DNA of 64,000 nt from Notospermus geniculatus (Eukaryota > Nemertea > Pilidiophora > Heteronemertea > Lineidae). Shown here piece after piece: positions 1-11,858 of this stretch. The stretch's first letter is position 1. Every line of letters begins with the position of its first letter. The notes beneath the pieces are model-generated. The model saw only the letters and a program-made list of their open reading frames with translations. It was not told the origin of the DNA and made no database searches. Position numbers and translations under genes: made by a program. The DNA is taken from NCBI GenBank assembly GCA_002633025.1, contig NMRB01001981.1, forward strand, positions 34,749 to 98,748, written 5' to 3'.

Positions 1-467
1 AGCAAGACGTTGAGTGACTGACACGGGGATAAAAAGCAAGAAGGTAGCACGGAGATGTTTTGCGGGACCCGACCAGGAGTTGCCGCTGTTTTTTCATCTT
101 TGGTGAGGCAATGGTGACATCAATTCTTGATCGGCAGATTATGAACATTGCCAAGATTGTAATAACGGAGTAATGACCTCATCCGTTGTTTAATTAATTT
201 TTTTCGCCACTTAAGACGTTGAAATTGACTCTTACTACCCAAGATTTGGGGGCTGCGGCGGACCATCAAGGAAACTGATATTTATGTTGGATGCTAGTTG
301 GAAGTCAACGACGTCGTATAACTTAAAGTAGCCTACTAGGGCATAACACGCGTCCAGTTCTTTAGTTTTCTATAGAACATAGGCTAGACGAGGAGATCTC
401 ATGTGTACCGTCATATGTAATCAAAGAGCGAGAAAGCATAAAAATTGACACACAAAATGAAAAATAT

Positions 468-619
468 CAAGAAGTCAACTTCCAGAATCTTGCGAATTTT
501 CGACCCCTCAGGCGCTGTTCAGTTGGAGAGACCAGAAAAGACTCTCCAACTGAAAAGTGCCTGAGGAAGACCCCGGTTGGGGTCGAAAATTCGTAAGATT
601 CTGGAAGTTGACTTCTTGA
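468..619. mobile_element. fold-back element containing a hammerhead-like core
   Basis: This is a long hairpin of about 152 bp. The left arm begins CAAGAAGTCAACTTCCAG at 468 and its reverse complement closes the right arm at 619. An inner pair CAGTTGGAGAG / CTCTCCAACTG flanks a loop of about 11 bases. The left arm is an inverted copy of the right arm but lacks about 14 bases that form half of the GACCCC-GGTT-GGGGTC hairpin of the right arm. Size and structure fit a fold-back or MITE-like element; the superfamily is unknown. Confidence 0.6.
561..601 (+). ncRNA. hammerhead-ribozyme-like motif, copy A
   Basis: The order is CTGAGGA (561-567, matching the CUGANGA core), one extra A, hairpin GACCCC-GGTT-GGGGTC (569-584, as stem II), GAAA (585-588), a short A/T stem AATT...GATT (as stem III), then C601 in the cleavage-site position after UU. 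This is the strand order of a type I hammerhead. Against it: an unpaired A between the core and stem II, and no adjacent 5' strand for stem I; the complementary strand lies in the left arm at about 474-484. Activity is unproven. Confidence 0.35.
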
Positions 620-684
620 CATTTCACATGTAATCGGTGTATTAGCTCACTGACAGATTTGTGCTGGGCCTTTTCCTGGGTGCA

Positions 685-949
685 NNNNNNNNNNNNNNNN
701 NNNNNNNNNNNNNNNNNNNNNNNNNNNNNNNNNNNNNNNNNNNNNNNNNNNNNNNNNNNNNNNNNNNNNNNNNNNNNNNNNNNNNNNNNNNNNNNNNNNN
801 NNNNNNNNNNNNNNNNNNNNNNNNNNNNNNNNNNNNNNNNNNNNNNNNNNNNNNNNNNNNNNNNNNNNNNNNNNNNNNNNNNNNNNNNNNNNNNNNNNNN
901 NNNNNNNNNNNNNNNNNNNNNNNNNNNNNNNNNNNNNNNNNNNNNNNNN
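685..949. other. assembly gap (265 N)
   Basis: Run of unknown bases. Open frames crossing it are artefacts. Confidence 1.
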
Positions 950-1353
950 GCCAATCAAGAGAATTTAGTGTTATGATAATAGCTGATACCGGACGTCAAT
1001 GTTCCTTTCCGCCATCCACGCATGTTCTGCGCGACAAAACGCACGATCCTATCTGTAACACGATAGCCACAACACGCGGCCTAAGGTACCATAACAGCCC
1101 CGGTAACATCCTTCCTCCAAAAGCCGTATATTTTCCCAAGCTTCCCGTAAACATTGGTTTTCCATACAGAGGCTGTGTCTGAGGATGGGGCCCAGTGTTT
1201 ACACTGGCTTATCGGAAGAAATCCATTGTGCTTTAGTGACTGTGAAGAAAATGAAATTACTGGCGCTCTCTCCCTGAGCAGTTTGCCTTTTGCACTGCAA
1301 CAATATTATTCTTGTGTTCCTATCGTTGAACAATGCTGGCGAATTAGCCGAGC
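950..1353. other. unannotated sequence between duplicate copies
   Basis: About 400 bp of single-copy sequence between the gap and the second duplicate copy. No recognisable gene, repeat or RNA is seen. Confidence 0.5.
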
Positions 1354-2037
1354 AGCAAGACGTTGAGTGACTGACACGGGGATAAAAAGCAAGAAGGTAG
1401 CACGGAGATGTTTTGCGGGACCCGACCAGGAGTTGCCGCTGTTTTTTCATCTTTGGTGAGGCAATGGTGACATCAATTCTTGATCGGCAGATTATGAACA
1501 TTGCCAAGATTGTAATAACGGAGTAATGACCTCATCCGTTGTTTAATTAATTTTTTTCGCCACTTAAGACGTTGAAATTGACTCTTACTACCCAAGATTT
1601 GGGGGCTGCGGCGGACCATCAAGGAAACTGATATTTATGTTGGATGCTAGTTGGAAGTCAACGACGTCGTATAACTTAAAGTAGCCTACTAGGGCATAAC
1701 ACGCGTCCAGTTCTTTAGTTTTCTATAGAACATAGGCTAGACGAGGAGATCTCATGTGTACCGTCATATGTAATCAAAGAGCGAGAAAGCATAAAAATTG
1801 ACACACAAAATGAAAAATATCAAGAAGTCAACTTCCAGAATCTTGCGAATTTTCGACCCCTCAGGCGCTGTTCAGTTGGAGAGACCAGAAAAGACTCTCC
1901 AACTGAAAAGTGCCTGAGGAAGACCCCGGTTGGGGTCGAAAATTCGTAAGATTCTGGAAGTTGACTTCTTGACATTTCACATGTAATCGGTGTATTAGCT
2001 CACTGACAGATTTGTGCTGGGCCTTTTCCTGGGTGCA
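1354..2037. repeat. direct duplicate, copy 2
   Basis: Matches 1-684 at offset 1353, including the fold-back element (here 1821-1972). Past 2037 it runs into unique sequence, so this copy is probably the genuine locus. Confidence 0.85.
1914..1954 (+). ncRNA. hammerhead-ribozyme-like motif, copy A'
   Basis: Identical to the motif at 561-601: CTGAGGA at 1914-1920, then the GACCCC/GGGGTC hairpin, GAAA, a short A/T stem and a terminal C. It is not independent evidence if the duplication is an assembly artefact. Confidence 0.35.
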
Positions 2038-2892
2038 TTTAAATATAACGATTTGGTGAGTGAACACATAATGCAGTTCGTATGCAGAGGTCAATGTACA
2101 CGGCCTACACGGTGCATGCGCATGCAGACCCATACATGCCACAGCTTCAGACAAACGTAAGCTTGGCTCTGATTCGCTACAAAATGCTCTGAACTTACCG
2201 TTAACAATCTTGCTGCAATCTGGGCGAGAAATTAAGTTATTTACGCGCGAGTTTGCTAAGAGCCTCGACTTCCTGCGCTCATTCCTTGTAATTAAATGTC
2301 TCAGTCTGGCCTTTATATTGTGCGGATATTATCAATGTGTTATCACGCTCATATCTCTCGGTATTGGATCGGAGACGGCAGGAGTTTGAACGACGTAAGA
2401 CCGAGTTACCGACGACAATGGCCGAGTTGACGGGGCCCTGACGCGATTGATGAGTTTACAAACGGGCCATTGTGGAGACTTGGGAGGTTCTAAGTGAAAG
2501 GAGTCGGCTGGGGTGGTAAATTATAGGTATCTTGTGTACATTGATACAATGGTGAATGATTGATTGGGGAGGCTGTGATTGAGACGCGGGCAGTCATCAA
2601 AGGACTGCCCTTTTCACACAAGATGACAGATCGGCTTCCGTTGAAATTTAAGTGCTGTTATTTGAAAATTGATAATCTCTTTACTGGTTTATGGAATGTT
2701 TTGGTTTCTTTCAAATCAATTTATAAAAGACGAATGTTTGTATCCCAAATTAGAGTCTTTGTGCACGACATGACCAATTTCAAGGGTCACTTCGGTTTCT
2801 TTTCATGTGTGCTAATGTACAATCATGCAGTCTTAGCTTTTATATTTCTTATCACCCCATTGCCCTAGGACGCAGTGACCATGGCGGGGTCC
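2038..2892. other. unannotated sequence
   Basis: No gene recognised. A small perfect hairpin, GGGCAGTC/GACTGCCC, lies at 2588-2610. Open frames of up to 102 codons have no recognisable domain. Confidence 0.5.
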
Positions 2893-2973
2893 ATCAAGTC
2901 GATTTTATGACGATAACATTGTTTTTGCAGCCTCCCAAAAAGTTGTGTGTCAGATCAGGCTGTGGATGGGATA
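2893..2973 (+). repeat. 81-bp direct repeat with splice-acceptor-like core, copy 1
   Basis: Identical to 3106-3186. The unit contains ATTGTTTTTGCAG followed by CCTCCCAAAAAG, which looks like an intron 3' end followed by an open reading frame (PPKKLCVRSGCGWD). It could be a duplicated exon edge, but no neighbouring exon is identifiable. Confidence 0.6.
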
Positions 2974-3105
2974 TGAACATGCTTTGTTGACCGGGCAGTT
3001 TTGCTCTCAAAGTCACCCGTTTATTTCCATGAAGAGAAGTTTTGATTGTTGCGAGACCATTTTTAAATGTTAAAGTATATGTCTGTGTACGTATGTGTGT
3101 GAAAT

Positions 3106-3186
3106 ATCAAGTCGATTTTATGACGATAACATTGTTTTTGCAGCCTCCCAAAAAGTTGTGTGTCAGATCAGGCTGTGGATGGGATA
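3106..3186 (+). repeat. 81-bp direct repeat, copy 2
   Basis: Second copy at offset 213 from the first. It runs straight into the 660-bp duplicated unit beginning at 3182. Confidence 0.6.
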
Positions 3187-3841
3187 CGTGGAGTACCTCG
3201 AGAGAAATCGCGTTTTTTCACTCAAGCCATGATTTCAACGAAAAACGAGTATCTTTTCTTAGTACAAATGGTGCACATATCAACTTTGATTTCTTTCTGT
3301 CCGAGTGATGGTTGTCATTCTATAGCTGGGATGCTATGTGCGATCTCTCTCGAGTTACCCAAAGGTAGTCACATCGCAATTGTCACTGTCTTCAATTGAA
3401 TAAATCGGCCACCAGCCATGGTCCCCGACAGAACCAAGAATGAGGTGTTGGAGAAAACATGTCTTCCTGTTGGAGTTGATTACGGTTCCACGGTATCCTC
3501 ACGAGTGCCCAGCTCTTAATCTACTGCTGGCGAGCGCCACGATTAGATTGGACCCCGCCTACCGGGCGCAATTCCCCGCGCTATAATTACGCCTGCATGG
3601 ATCTTGCCTCTTGCCAGTGTCTTGGGACTTAATTGAATTCTTCCAGTGCAAACCGTGCAGAACACTTTCCAACGTCTGAAAGGAGTGCACTGTTGGCTTG
3701 CTTTTGTACATGTGTAGCCCGAAGCCAACACTTCCCCGAGGCACGATAAGATGGGAATGCTCTCCCGACCTACCCGAGTATGGATTATTTCTTGAAACAT
3801 CCAAAACGATTCAACTGCATTCAGCGTAATATTGGTCAAGT
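3182..3841. repeat. 660-bp direct duplicate, copy 1 (ends at a single N)
   Basis: Aligns with 3843-4513 with only scattered substitutions and small indels. The copy ends at the single N at 3842. This arrangement is typical of two overlapping contig ends joined without merging, or of allelic copies. No protein is recognised in either copy. Confidence 0.8.
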
Positions 3842-3842
3842 N
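3842..3842. other. single-base assembly gap
   Basis: Unknown base exactly at the junction of two near-identical 660-bp segments. Confidence 0.95.
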
Positions 3843-4513
3843 GGATACGTGGTGTACCTCGAGAGAAATCGCGTTTTTTTCACTCAAGCCATGATTTCAA
3901 CGAAAAACGAGTATCTTTTCTTAGTACAAAATGGTGCACATATCAACTTTGATTTCCTTCTGTCCGAGTGATGGTTGTCATTCTATAGCTGGGATGCTAT
4001 CTCGTATGGTGCGATCTCTCTAGAGTTACCCAAAGGTAGTCACATCGCAATTGTCCATGTCTTCAATTGAATAAATCGGCCGGCAGCCATGAGTCCCCGA
4101 CAGAACCAAGAATGAGGTCTTGGAGAAAACCTGGCTTCCTGTTGGAGTTGATTACGGTTCCACGGTATCCTCACGAGTGCCCAGCTCTTAATCTACTGCT
4201 GGCGAGCGCCACGATTAGATTGGACCCCGCCTACCGGGCGCAATTCCCCGCGCTATAATTACGCCTGCATGGATCTTGCCTCTTGCCAGTGTCTTGGGAC
4301 TTAATTGAATTCTTCCAGTGCAAACCGTGCAGAACACTTTCCAACGTCTGAAAGGAGTGCACTGTTGGCTTGCTTTTGTACATGTGTAGCCCGAAGCCAA
4401 CACTTCCCCGAGGCACGATAAGATGGGAATGCTCTCCCGACCTACCCGAGTATGGATTATTCCTTGAAACATCCAAAACGATTCAACTGCATTCAGCGTA
4501 ATATTGGTCAAGT
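3843..4513. repeat. 660-bp direct duplicate, copy 2
   Basis: Starts GGATACGTGG like the copy at 3182 and ends ...ATATTGGTCAAGT at 4513. It differs by a few substitutions and an insertion near 4000. Confidence 0.8.
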
Positions 4514-4696
4514 GTCGCATTCTAATCGAATGTCAATAGAAGACAGTTGTGGAAAATTAGAAAAAACTATTGGCAACAAAACCAACGAAAATGACTTAGC
4601 GCTTGTCAAGTGGGTGAAGTAGTTATACAGAGCGATCCAAATTTTCTGAGTGGCGCATGGAGCTCCTTGGCTTCGTCTTTAGTGTTGTGGTATTGG

Positions 4697-5345
4697 TCTC
4701 ATGCATGGGTGTTCATACTTGCTGGTTGCTGCGCCAACCGCTGATAAATTAGAAACCGAAAGTATGCTGATGGACGTCAGACGCTCAACAGATTCTAACT
4801 CTCACTGCTTGGCAGCGATCAACTGGGTCCTTGTTACAAGAACATGAGGTGTCTCATGCGACGGGTAGAAGACGGGGACTGTAAATGTTGATCTCATGCA
4901 TGGGTATTCAATAGGCCTACTTACTGGTTTCTGGTCCAAGCCCTGATAAATACAACGAAAATATGACGTCTGACAGTCGATAGACAATTCTCAAATTGAC
5001 GTAAACGAAAAAGATCTGCGCACTTCCGCCGAAATCGCAACCACAACCTCGGTCTGAAACTGAATGACGTGACGCAGACAACGCCACGACAGTGACTTCG
5101 ACGACGTTAAGAGTCCATTGCTGAATCATGGATTGCGTCACGTCAGCTGGTTTCAGATCGAGGCTGTGGTTGCGATTTCGGCGGAAGTGTACAGATCTGC
5201 GAATTCGAGAATCGCCTATAGTTCCACCTACACATGTCTGTCACTGATTTGCAGCAAGTAACTTGGTGGCCCTTGCTTCAAGAACACGTGGTGTCTTATC
5301 ACATGTGATATACGTCATACATGGTATGAAGATGGCGACTGTGAA
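4697..5345. repeat. diverged tandem repeats
   Basis: The segment at 4697-4790 (CTCATGCATGGGTGTTCA...) resembles 4889-4985. The segment at 4800-4885 (caagaacatgaggtgtct) resembles 5240-5345 (caagaacacgtggtgtct). The copies are clearly related but much diverged. A palindromic element interrupts them at 4986-5215. Confidence 0.5.
4986..5215. mobile_element. palindromic MITE-like element
   Basis: Two arms of about 65-80 bp are inverted copies: CAGATCT/AAGATCTGCG, then CACTTCCGCCGAAATCGCAA, then CACAACCTCGGTCTGAAAC at 5013-5076, mirrored at 5134-5198. A loop of about 57 bp separates them. There is no coding capacity. This fits a non-autonomous fold-back DNA element of unknown superfamily. Confidence 0.6.
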
Positions 5346-5360
5346 TTTTGATGAGGTAAA

Positions 5361-8300
5361 GTACAGCGGGTACCTCTAGAAGGTAGACACCTCTTCAACA
5401 GGGACACCGAGCCTCGGCCCCTTTCATACAAGTCATTTCTATTCATCTTTATGGGTACACAGCCTCTCAATAACGTTTGCATTTGCCAGTCCCGTTGCGA
5501 TGTCCTAGCAGAAGAAATGTTTTCCTGTATTTTCGCAAAAATGTTACTGGGACAGTTCCAACATGAGCGGAATTTTTTTCGTACAACTCACCAGTTCATT
5601 AAATATTCAACTTGCATATCAAAAATACCCATTTCACAGAAAAAAATCGAAATCATCATCCTTTGTCCTTCGTTTCTTTAGCAGCCTGCAATTGACATGG
5701 CGAATTAAAACAAACAGCGAGGTAACGTCCCATTTTGCTTGCATAGCTAATGTGACACTCTCACCGGGATTAAAAATACATCAGTGACTTACTGGTTGCT
5801 GTAATTCATACAGTTCCCTGGAGGTTTGGGGATGTCATGCACGCGCAGTGAGGCGAACCAGTCTCAGAACGCCGAGAGTCATTCCTGATCCCCGGGCTTT
5901 GTTTATCGGTGGAGTGCAGATTTTCAATTCCGAATCTTCGCTCACCCTTTTCGACCTCAAAATGTGATTTTAAACTTCTCAGCCTCTCTGGGAATGTTGA
6001 TGTTTGTTTTTAATCAGCTTAAATTGTTTTGGGTTGAAGGTTGCCATGACTGAGTTGGTTAGGTTGAGAGATAATGCTTGCCTTATGGCCTCTAGTTTAT
6101 CGTACTAGACACAGGAATTCCTGCAGGACCTACTGAAATCGACAACCGATTATAGGGCAACTATGACAAATATTACACGTCTACTTGAAAACTTGCAATG
6201 TCAACATTTCAAAATGTGGGTCGTCTGCTTGCTTTACAGAAACAAGTGACGGAATAATGTAATGGTAACGGTACTGAATAACTTGTATGGATGCTCATAA
6301 AACAAAGATCCCATGCAGCGTAGAGTGTACCCTTTTTCCGAAACAAAAAGCTTGTCAAAATTGAGTGGACAGCTATAGTATAATGCCATTGACGAAAGCA
6401 CCCATGACTGACAAAAAAAATAAACAAACAAAACGAATAAAAGAGTTCAACATAAGCTTATTCTTAAATTTTTCCTCCACAAAGTAACTTACGCCAAAAT
6501 CAGTGGAGTCGAATATGTGCCTGAAAACTTCACACCTCTATATAAAAAATTAGTTACCGCCGGTAGCTCTGGGAGAAAACAGTAATGTGTAGCCTGCTCT
6601 ATTATTATACCTCATCAAGATTCATCCTTCAACTCCATTAACTCTAGACATAAGGCTGATTCTAAAAAAAGGTATCAAGAACTACTTCAAGACCCAAGCG
6701 ACAAAAACAAGATCTCGAAAAACAACCTGCTAGACGAATGAATTTAAGTTTGTGAGAGCGAAAGTTGGACTGTGATAGATGTTCACAGCGACTGGATTTT
6801 TAGGGAAAAACGCCCATCTTCACAAATTGTTGATGACAAAGCGACAACTCACTGAACTCTTCAGAAAGATTGCAGACGATATTGTGGAAGAAAGTCACCG
6901 ATAGATTATCCGGTACTCTCTCCTTCGCACCTTCACTTCCGCTTTCTTAGATAACCTTCATCTTGTATCACTTCGCCTTTTTCAAATACAGACGACACGC
7001 AATTTCCTTATTTAAAATGCAAAACAGGCCAATCGCATCAATTTGGACGATAACGTCAAGTATATATCGAAACATGACCCTCCCTTAGCGCTTCTCATTT
7101 CCGAGTCCGTCCTAATAACTGGATAAACCACACGATTTGTTGCCTAATCTCCGTGAAACACGTACAATGTAAACTTCAATTTCGACAAGGCGGTCCATTC
7201 AACCCATGGCCTATCTCCCCATCCTCTATACGAGATTTAATTAAAACATTTTTCTGAGTCAACTATTGGATTGATTCATGCGTGGCTGCCTCGCCTATCT
7301 GACCATGTGTACAATACAAGGTGTCCTAGGCCAGGATATTGCAGGATGATCTATTCGGCTCTTCCCAGTCTGTCCTATGGCTTTGCCCATACCTCTTCCC
7401 ACTGTTTCCGATGTCTGACAGTTCTTACGCAGAAAATTGCAAGTTATGCGATCATTAAAATATTAGCCACCTTTGTTCGCGAGATTTATTACGGAGATTA
7501 CTATCGTGAGCAGATATTGTGTGCATTTGTCAGAGGAGCACGCTGTTCCGAAGGTTTCACCAACAAAATGACTTAGCAGAAATCTTGGGCTTCAAAAAAT
7601 GTGAACTTGGATCCTGGGATTTGATGGAAACAAGGGGAATTATTAATTAAACTAGTCAATGCTTCACTTTTTTCTGCTGTAAAGTGACAAATGCACTGGA
7701 GTGACCTGAGCGAAAAAGACTTATTTCTATAAACTCTACTCATTCCGACCAAGTTTGTTGAGTTCATAGCTTGTCTAGATCTGAATTGGGCCAGTGGCAG
7801 TGTGATATTTTCCAGTGTATCCGTATGTCAGTGTTTCCCCTTATTTTCTATGGGAAACGCTGGTAGATAGATAGACACGTGATTGGTTGGTTGAGTCTTA
7901 GTAACCAAACTTCTTTCTTCGATTAGAACCTGCCACATGTCCACCTCAGAACGTCTTCTTTGCAAGGCATCATAGGCCTAGTATATGCGCCCTCTCTTGA
8001 ATTAACACAAAGTGCTTGTCCACGTTGTTCACTGAACCACGCACTAGGCAGGACTCTATGGAGACTTTCAGTTCATAAAAGGTTTTAACCAATCAGAATA
8101 CTTGTCACTCATTATCACAAGCCTGGCTCGCATATAAGACGCCATTTGAGTGGCTGGCCTGTTTCTGCATTCATAATGGACGAAATCGGATGAAAATGGT
8201 TCCGATCAACTCCACCAGCTCATTCTGCAGCCAGAATTGCCTCCGACTCTGTGATGAACTTCGACAGAGATACCACCCAGTCAGAGTGATAGATCTGCGC

Positions 8301-9037
8301 GTTAAAAAGGCGTGAATTATCAATACGTTCGCCTTTATTTGCCAATCAAGTGGCTGTATGCTGAGCAGATGTCAGCACAATCTTTGTTAACATTCCGGAC
8401 GCACCGTTCTCGGGATGACGTCACAAGGGATAGGGATATTTCCCAAGATGCAATACAGCGGAAGACTTAATCATCTTTAGTCTCTCAAGTCAGTAGTCAT
8501 CAGAGATAAAGTTTACGACTCATCTTAACGAGTGGTAGGTAGCTATGGCCGTGACGAAGGAACCTGAGAGATTAGACTAGTTTCATCATCTGCAAGCAGT
8601 AATGGCCCCACCATTGCAACCAGGGAGTACCTATTTAACTACGGTTGCCATGACAACCTTTAGCTTCCCGAAAGGTGATTTGCTGACGGCTCAATGATCT
8701 TATAAGAGATAGTGTCCCATAAAACCAAAGAGGACAGTTTTGTCTGTCCACGGCAACCAAGCAAGGAGGGTGAAATTTAAATTGTCTTTGACTTCCTATT
8801 TACCTGCCACTAGTGACGGACAGCTGTGGAGAACCATTAGGAACGCGTGGTGTCGTTATGTAAGGTTTGGGTCGGTTCGAGAAAAAGGGAACTCAGAAAT
8901 CGTAAAATAATTTTTCCTGGTTTGGTACTTTTTGAATGGCAATATTTTTAATGCATTACTGTTGGAAAAAATTGACAAATTGACACTAGCCAGGAGTCCA
9001 TGCTTCTGAGAATATCTAACTGAAATCAGCGTCAAAT
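5361..9037. other. unannotated stretch
   Basis: About 3.7 kb, AT-rich in places. I see no recognisable gene, RNA or strong inverted repeat. Open frames stay at or under about 100 codons and carry no known motif. Confidence 0.5.
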
Positions 9038-9276
9038 ACTCTAAACTCCCACTTACCTGTCCCATTTCTGACCTCGGAAAAAACGACTAAGTCCTAAGTT
9101 GACGATAATGTGGTGGGGGTATGGTCAGAAAGAGTAATGTCCTGTCCACTCTCATGTCCCACTCCCGAGCCTGCAATGACAGAATGAAAGTATGACAGCG
9201 TGCAATATCTTTAACTTAAGATTTGGTCATTTTTTCCGAGTTCAGGAATGAGACAGGTAAGTGGGAGTTTGGAGTA
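9038..9276. mobile_element. MITE-like element with 45-bp inverted ends
   Basis: The left arm 9038-9083 (ACTCTAAACTCCCACTTACC...) is the imperfect reverse complement of the right arm 9230-9276 (ending GTAAGTGGGAGTTTGGAGTA). About 145 bp of non-coding sequence lies between. No clear target duplication was found. Confidence 0.55.
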
Positions 9277-10802
9277 GCTCTAGGACTAGTGTTGGAATAT
9301 TGTTCATACTCAATGAAGGAGGAAAACAAACGGATGAGCCACGGGAGAAAATATGTTGAGAAAGAGCATCTTCAATGAATCTTAGTGAATTTTCGCATCG
9401 GCTCGGTTAGACCGACGACAACATTAGCAATGGTTTTCCTAGTTCGAGGAGGGTTTAACATGGAAGGAATCTTCGCTAAACGTTGTCCGGGATGTTGCGG
9501 AAACTCTCTAATACAACATGTACCCACAAGTAGATGTACATGTACATGTACGTTTCCTATCAAGACTACTAATCATTAGACTCCGCAATGTTGGCGTAAC
9601 TATACATGGAACAGGATGCGAAAAGGGCCCAGGGAAGGACCTTAATGCGTTTTCCACCTCGATCGCTTCCAGTAAATCCTCAATTCCTAATGCCTCGGCT
9701 AAATTATAATTATACCTAATATTGATGGCAAGCCACAGTGGTGAAATCTATGAAATGAGTATAATCAAAAATTTATGCTAATGTTTCTTGCTCTCCCATG
9801 GCCCTGGATATTTGAAACAATAGAACCACTGGGAGCGCGTTCTGTCGTTATGTTTATCAAAATGGCCTCCTTTATTTCGCGACAAATGCGCAATATTAGA
9901 CGGACTAAATATCAAGTGATTTATTGATGTGTTAAGTTAGATAGAGTTTTATTTGTTCATTTATGGGCAACGTATTCTCCTCAGAGTATAAAGGCACGGT
10001 GTAAAATTTGGTTTAATGACGGCAGGTGATGTTGCTGTGTAAGTGTAATTTGCAGCGTTAGGTTACTATCACAGGGCGGACGTCGTAGATTTTGTAAGCT
10101 GTCGTCCCTTGAATGTATCGGGGACGCGTAAACTAGATAACGGGATGGTACGTCCATTATTTATGGGAGAGGAGTATTAGTTAAGTGTGAAAAATATAAT
10201 GGTGCTGATACATTTTGTAATTGACGACGCCAGTTGGTGTACATGTAGGTAGGAAGAGGTAATGGCTGAAGTACGTGACCCTTCAAATGATCAGACGTAA
10301 AGACTAATTTGTGGCGACCTCTAACCTTTGGACCACGAAGTACGAAAGAGTTTTCCGAGATTCTATCTATACCGTTTCGCTGCCAGGAGCATTTCATAAC
10401 AAAAATAAATCTGCCAAATCCTGAAAAATACAGAAAACCTGTCTCGCAGTCATTGTAAAGCATCGTGAGAGCTTTCCAATGAATGCTTGTGTGACGGTTT
10501 TCAGATGCCTTTCAAGATTTTGTGCATAAGTATTTAATTTCCGAAAAAGTGGCCTTGAGAGTGAAAAGGGTTATACTCGCGTTTTGAAGCCCTACGTTTC
10601 GCGCGTTACTGCCCCCCCCCCCCAATATGGTGTAGACCAAACATAAAGAATCCTTGCCGAAGCACGTGCTTCTAAATGTGACTTTTAGATAGTCCAAGAT
10701 GAAAAAGCAAACGCTAACGAGTATGACGTCACATTTCCTTGATCTCTATCCCACTCTAGTGCATTTTAATCACATTTCGAGTTGTGATGTCAATCAATAG
10801 AA
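9277..10802. other. unannotated stretch with microsatellite and poly-C tract
   Basis: No gene recognised. Contains a TGTACA repeat at 9535-9551 and a run of 12 C at 10612-10623. Confidence 0.5.
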
Positions 10803-10882
10803 AGTTTTCCAAAGCCCCCGAAACCCGACGCGAACAATGGGATTGGCGTTCGCGTTGGCGTTTCGGGGGCTTTGCGAAAACT
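10803..10882. mobile_element. AGTTTTCGC palindromic MITE, short copy
   Basis: The ends AGTTTTCCAAAGCCCCCG and CGGGGGCTTTGCGAAAACT are inverted copies, with an inner GCGAAC/GTTCGC pair. At 80 bp it lacks the longer spacer of the copies at 32609, 33742 and 40985. It belongs to a five-member family in this window. Confidence 0.75.
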
Positions 10883-11721
10883 CTGTATTCACTCTAACAT
10901 TTTTCGAAAAGGCGATCTGACACAGCATCACCGCCTAATGTACGATGGCGCTACTCCACATTGAAGTATATTGTGTTCATTATTTTACAACGATTATAAT
11001 AAACTTGCCAATTCTTCAGCCACGTTTTGCACCGAATGCCATAACACGCACGTAGCACGCGACATCCAACCCTTTACATGAGACAACACTTGAGGGCAGC
11101 TTTCTCTCTGTCATTTGATCGCGTTACCATTAAGAACACCACTTAACTCATGCCAATGAAAGAGTTAACACGCAATATCGATACTTAAACGAAATCCCTC
11201 CGCACATCCACGGGGCACATAATTCAATGCTCCCTTTGCATGCCTTTAAAGACAAGTGTTTTGAAAACAAATTAGTAAATTAGATTATTGCTTAATGACG
11301 TTAATTTCATTCGCTGATGTCTAGATCAGTTTACTGGGCGAAGTCACGCTCTCTCTTTGAGCCAGCGAAGCACGGAATCCCAGGGGCTTTAGGTAAACGG
11401 CCGGAGAAAGAGCAGAACGTAGAGGGAGATCTAACAACACCGAGGAAAACTAATACGTGAAAGCCACTGATGAAATGAAAAAGTGGACGTTATCAGGGTC
11501 GGTTGTGGATGAAGAATCCATGAACCATCTGTCGTGGGTTCTTTCGAGGCAAAAATTACCGTGGAGGAAATATGAAGGCTTGTTTTATGCAAACTAAAAA
11601 CTCGGACAGCACGACAGTTGAGCCGAAGCCACCGTAAGATATCTGTTGATTGGCTGAAACAAGTCGAGCAGGTCGAGAGGCACAAGTCGTGCAATGTTTT
11701 CCTGCGGACCAACGTCCTATG
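10883..11721. other. unannotated stretch
   Basis: No gene, RNA or repeat recognised. Confidence 0.45.
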
Positions 11722-11858
11722 TCCCAAAGTGGTCTTGAAAGCTGATCACTGATTGGATAGCTAATTTTACGCCAATGCTAATAGGCACTAGTGACGCCTA
11801 TTGGTCATCTTCGGAGAATCGCGTAAGCCGAAGCATTTCAGGAGCGCGGGTATTATAG
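11722..11858 (+). repeat. dispersed CACTAGTG/CCAAT repeat, copy 1
   Basis: Shares an ordered set of blocks with 24602-24738 (minus) and 48911-49047 (plus): ATCACTGATTGG, CACTAGTGACGCCTATTGG, TCATCTTC, GAGAA-CGCGT, and AGCGCGGGTAT. Two ATTGG (CCAAT) boxes lie about 65 bp apart. The spacing is conserved while linkers diverge. Not assigned to a known family. Confidence 0.6.

Larger units (their letters stand above)
1..684. repeat. direct duplicate, copy 1 (ends at assembly gap)
   Basis: This stretch matches 1354-2037 base for base as far as I can compare by eye, at a constant offset of 1353. It stops exactly where the N run begins at 685, while the second copy continues into unique sequence. 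An identical pair ending at a gap suggests an unmerged contig end or allele rather than a real tandem duplication. It contains the fold-back element at 468-619. No coding region is recognised. Confidence 0.85.

Noticed and set aside
508-1182. Open frames of 100-173 codons running through the N block
   Set aside because: Most of each frame is unknown bases; they are artefacts of the gap.
9535-9551. TGTACA repeats here and elsewhere as CRISPR-like or regulatory arrays
   Set aside because: Simple microsatellite without spacers; common in marine invertebrate DNA.
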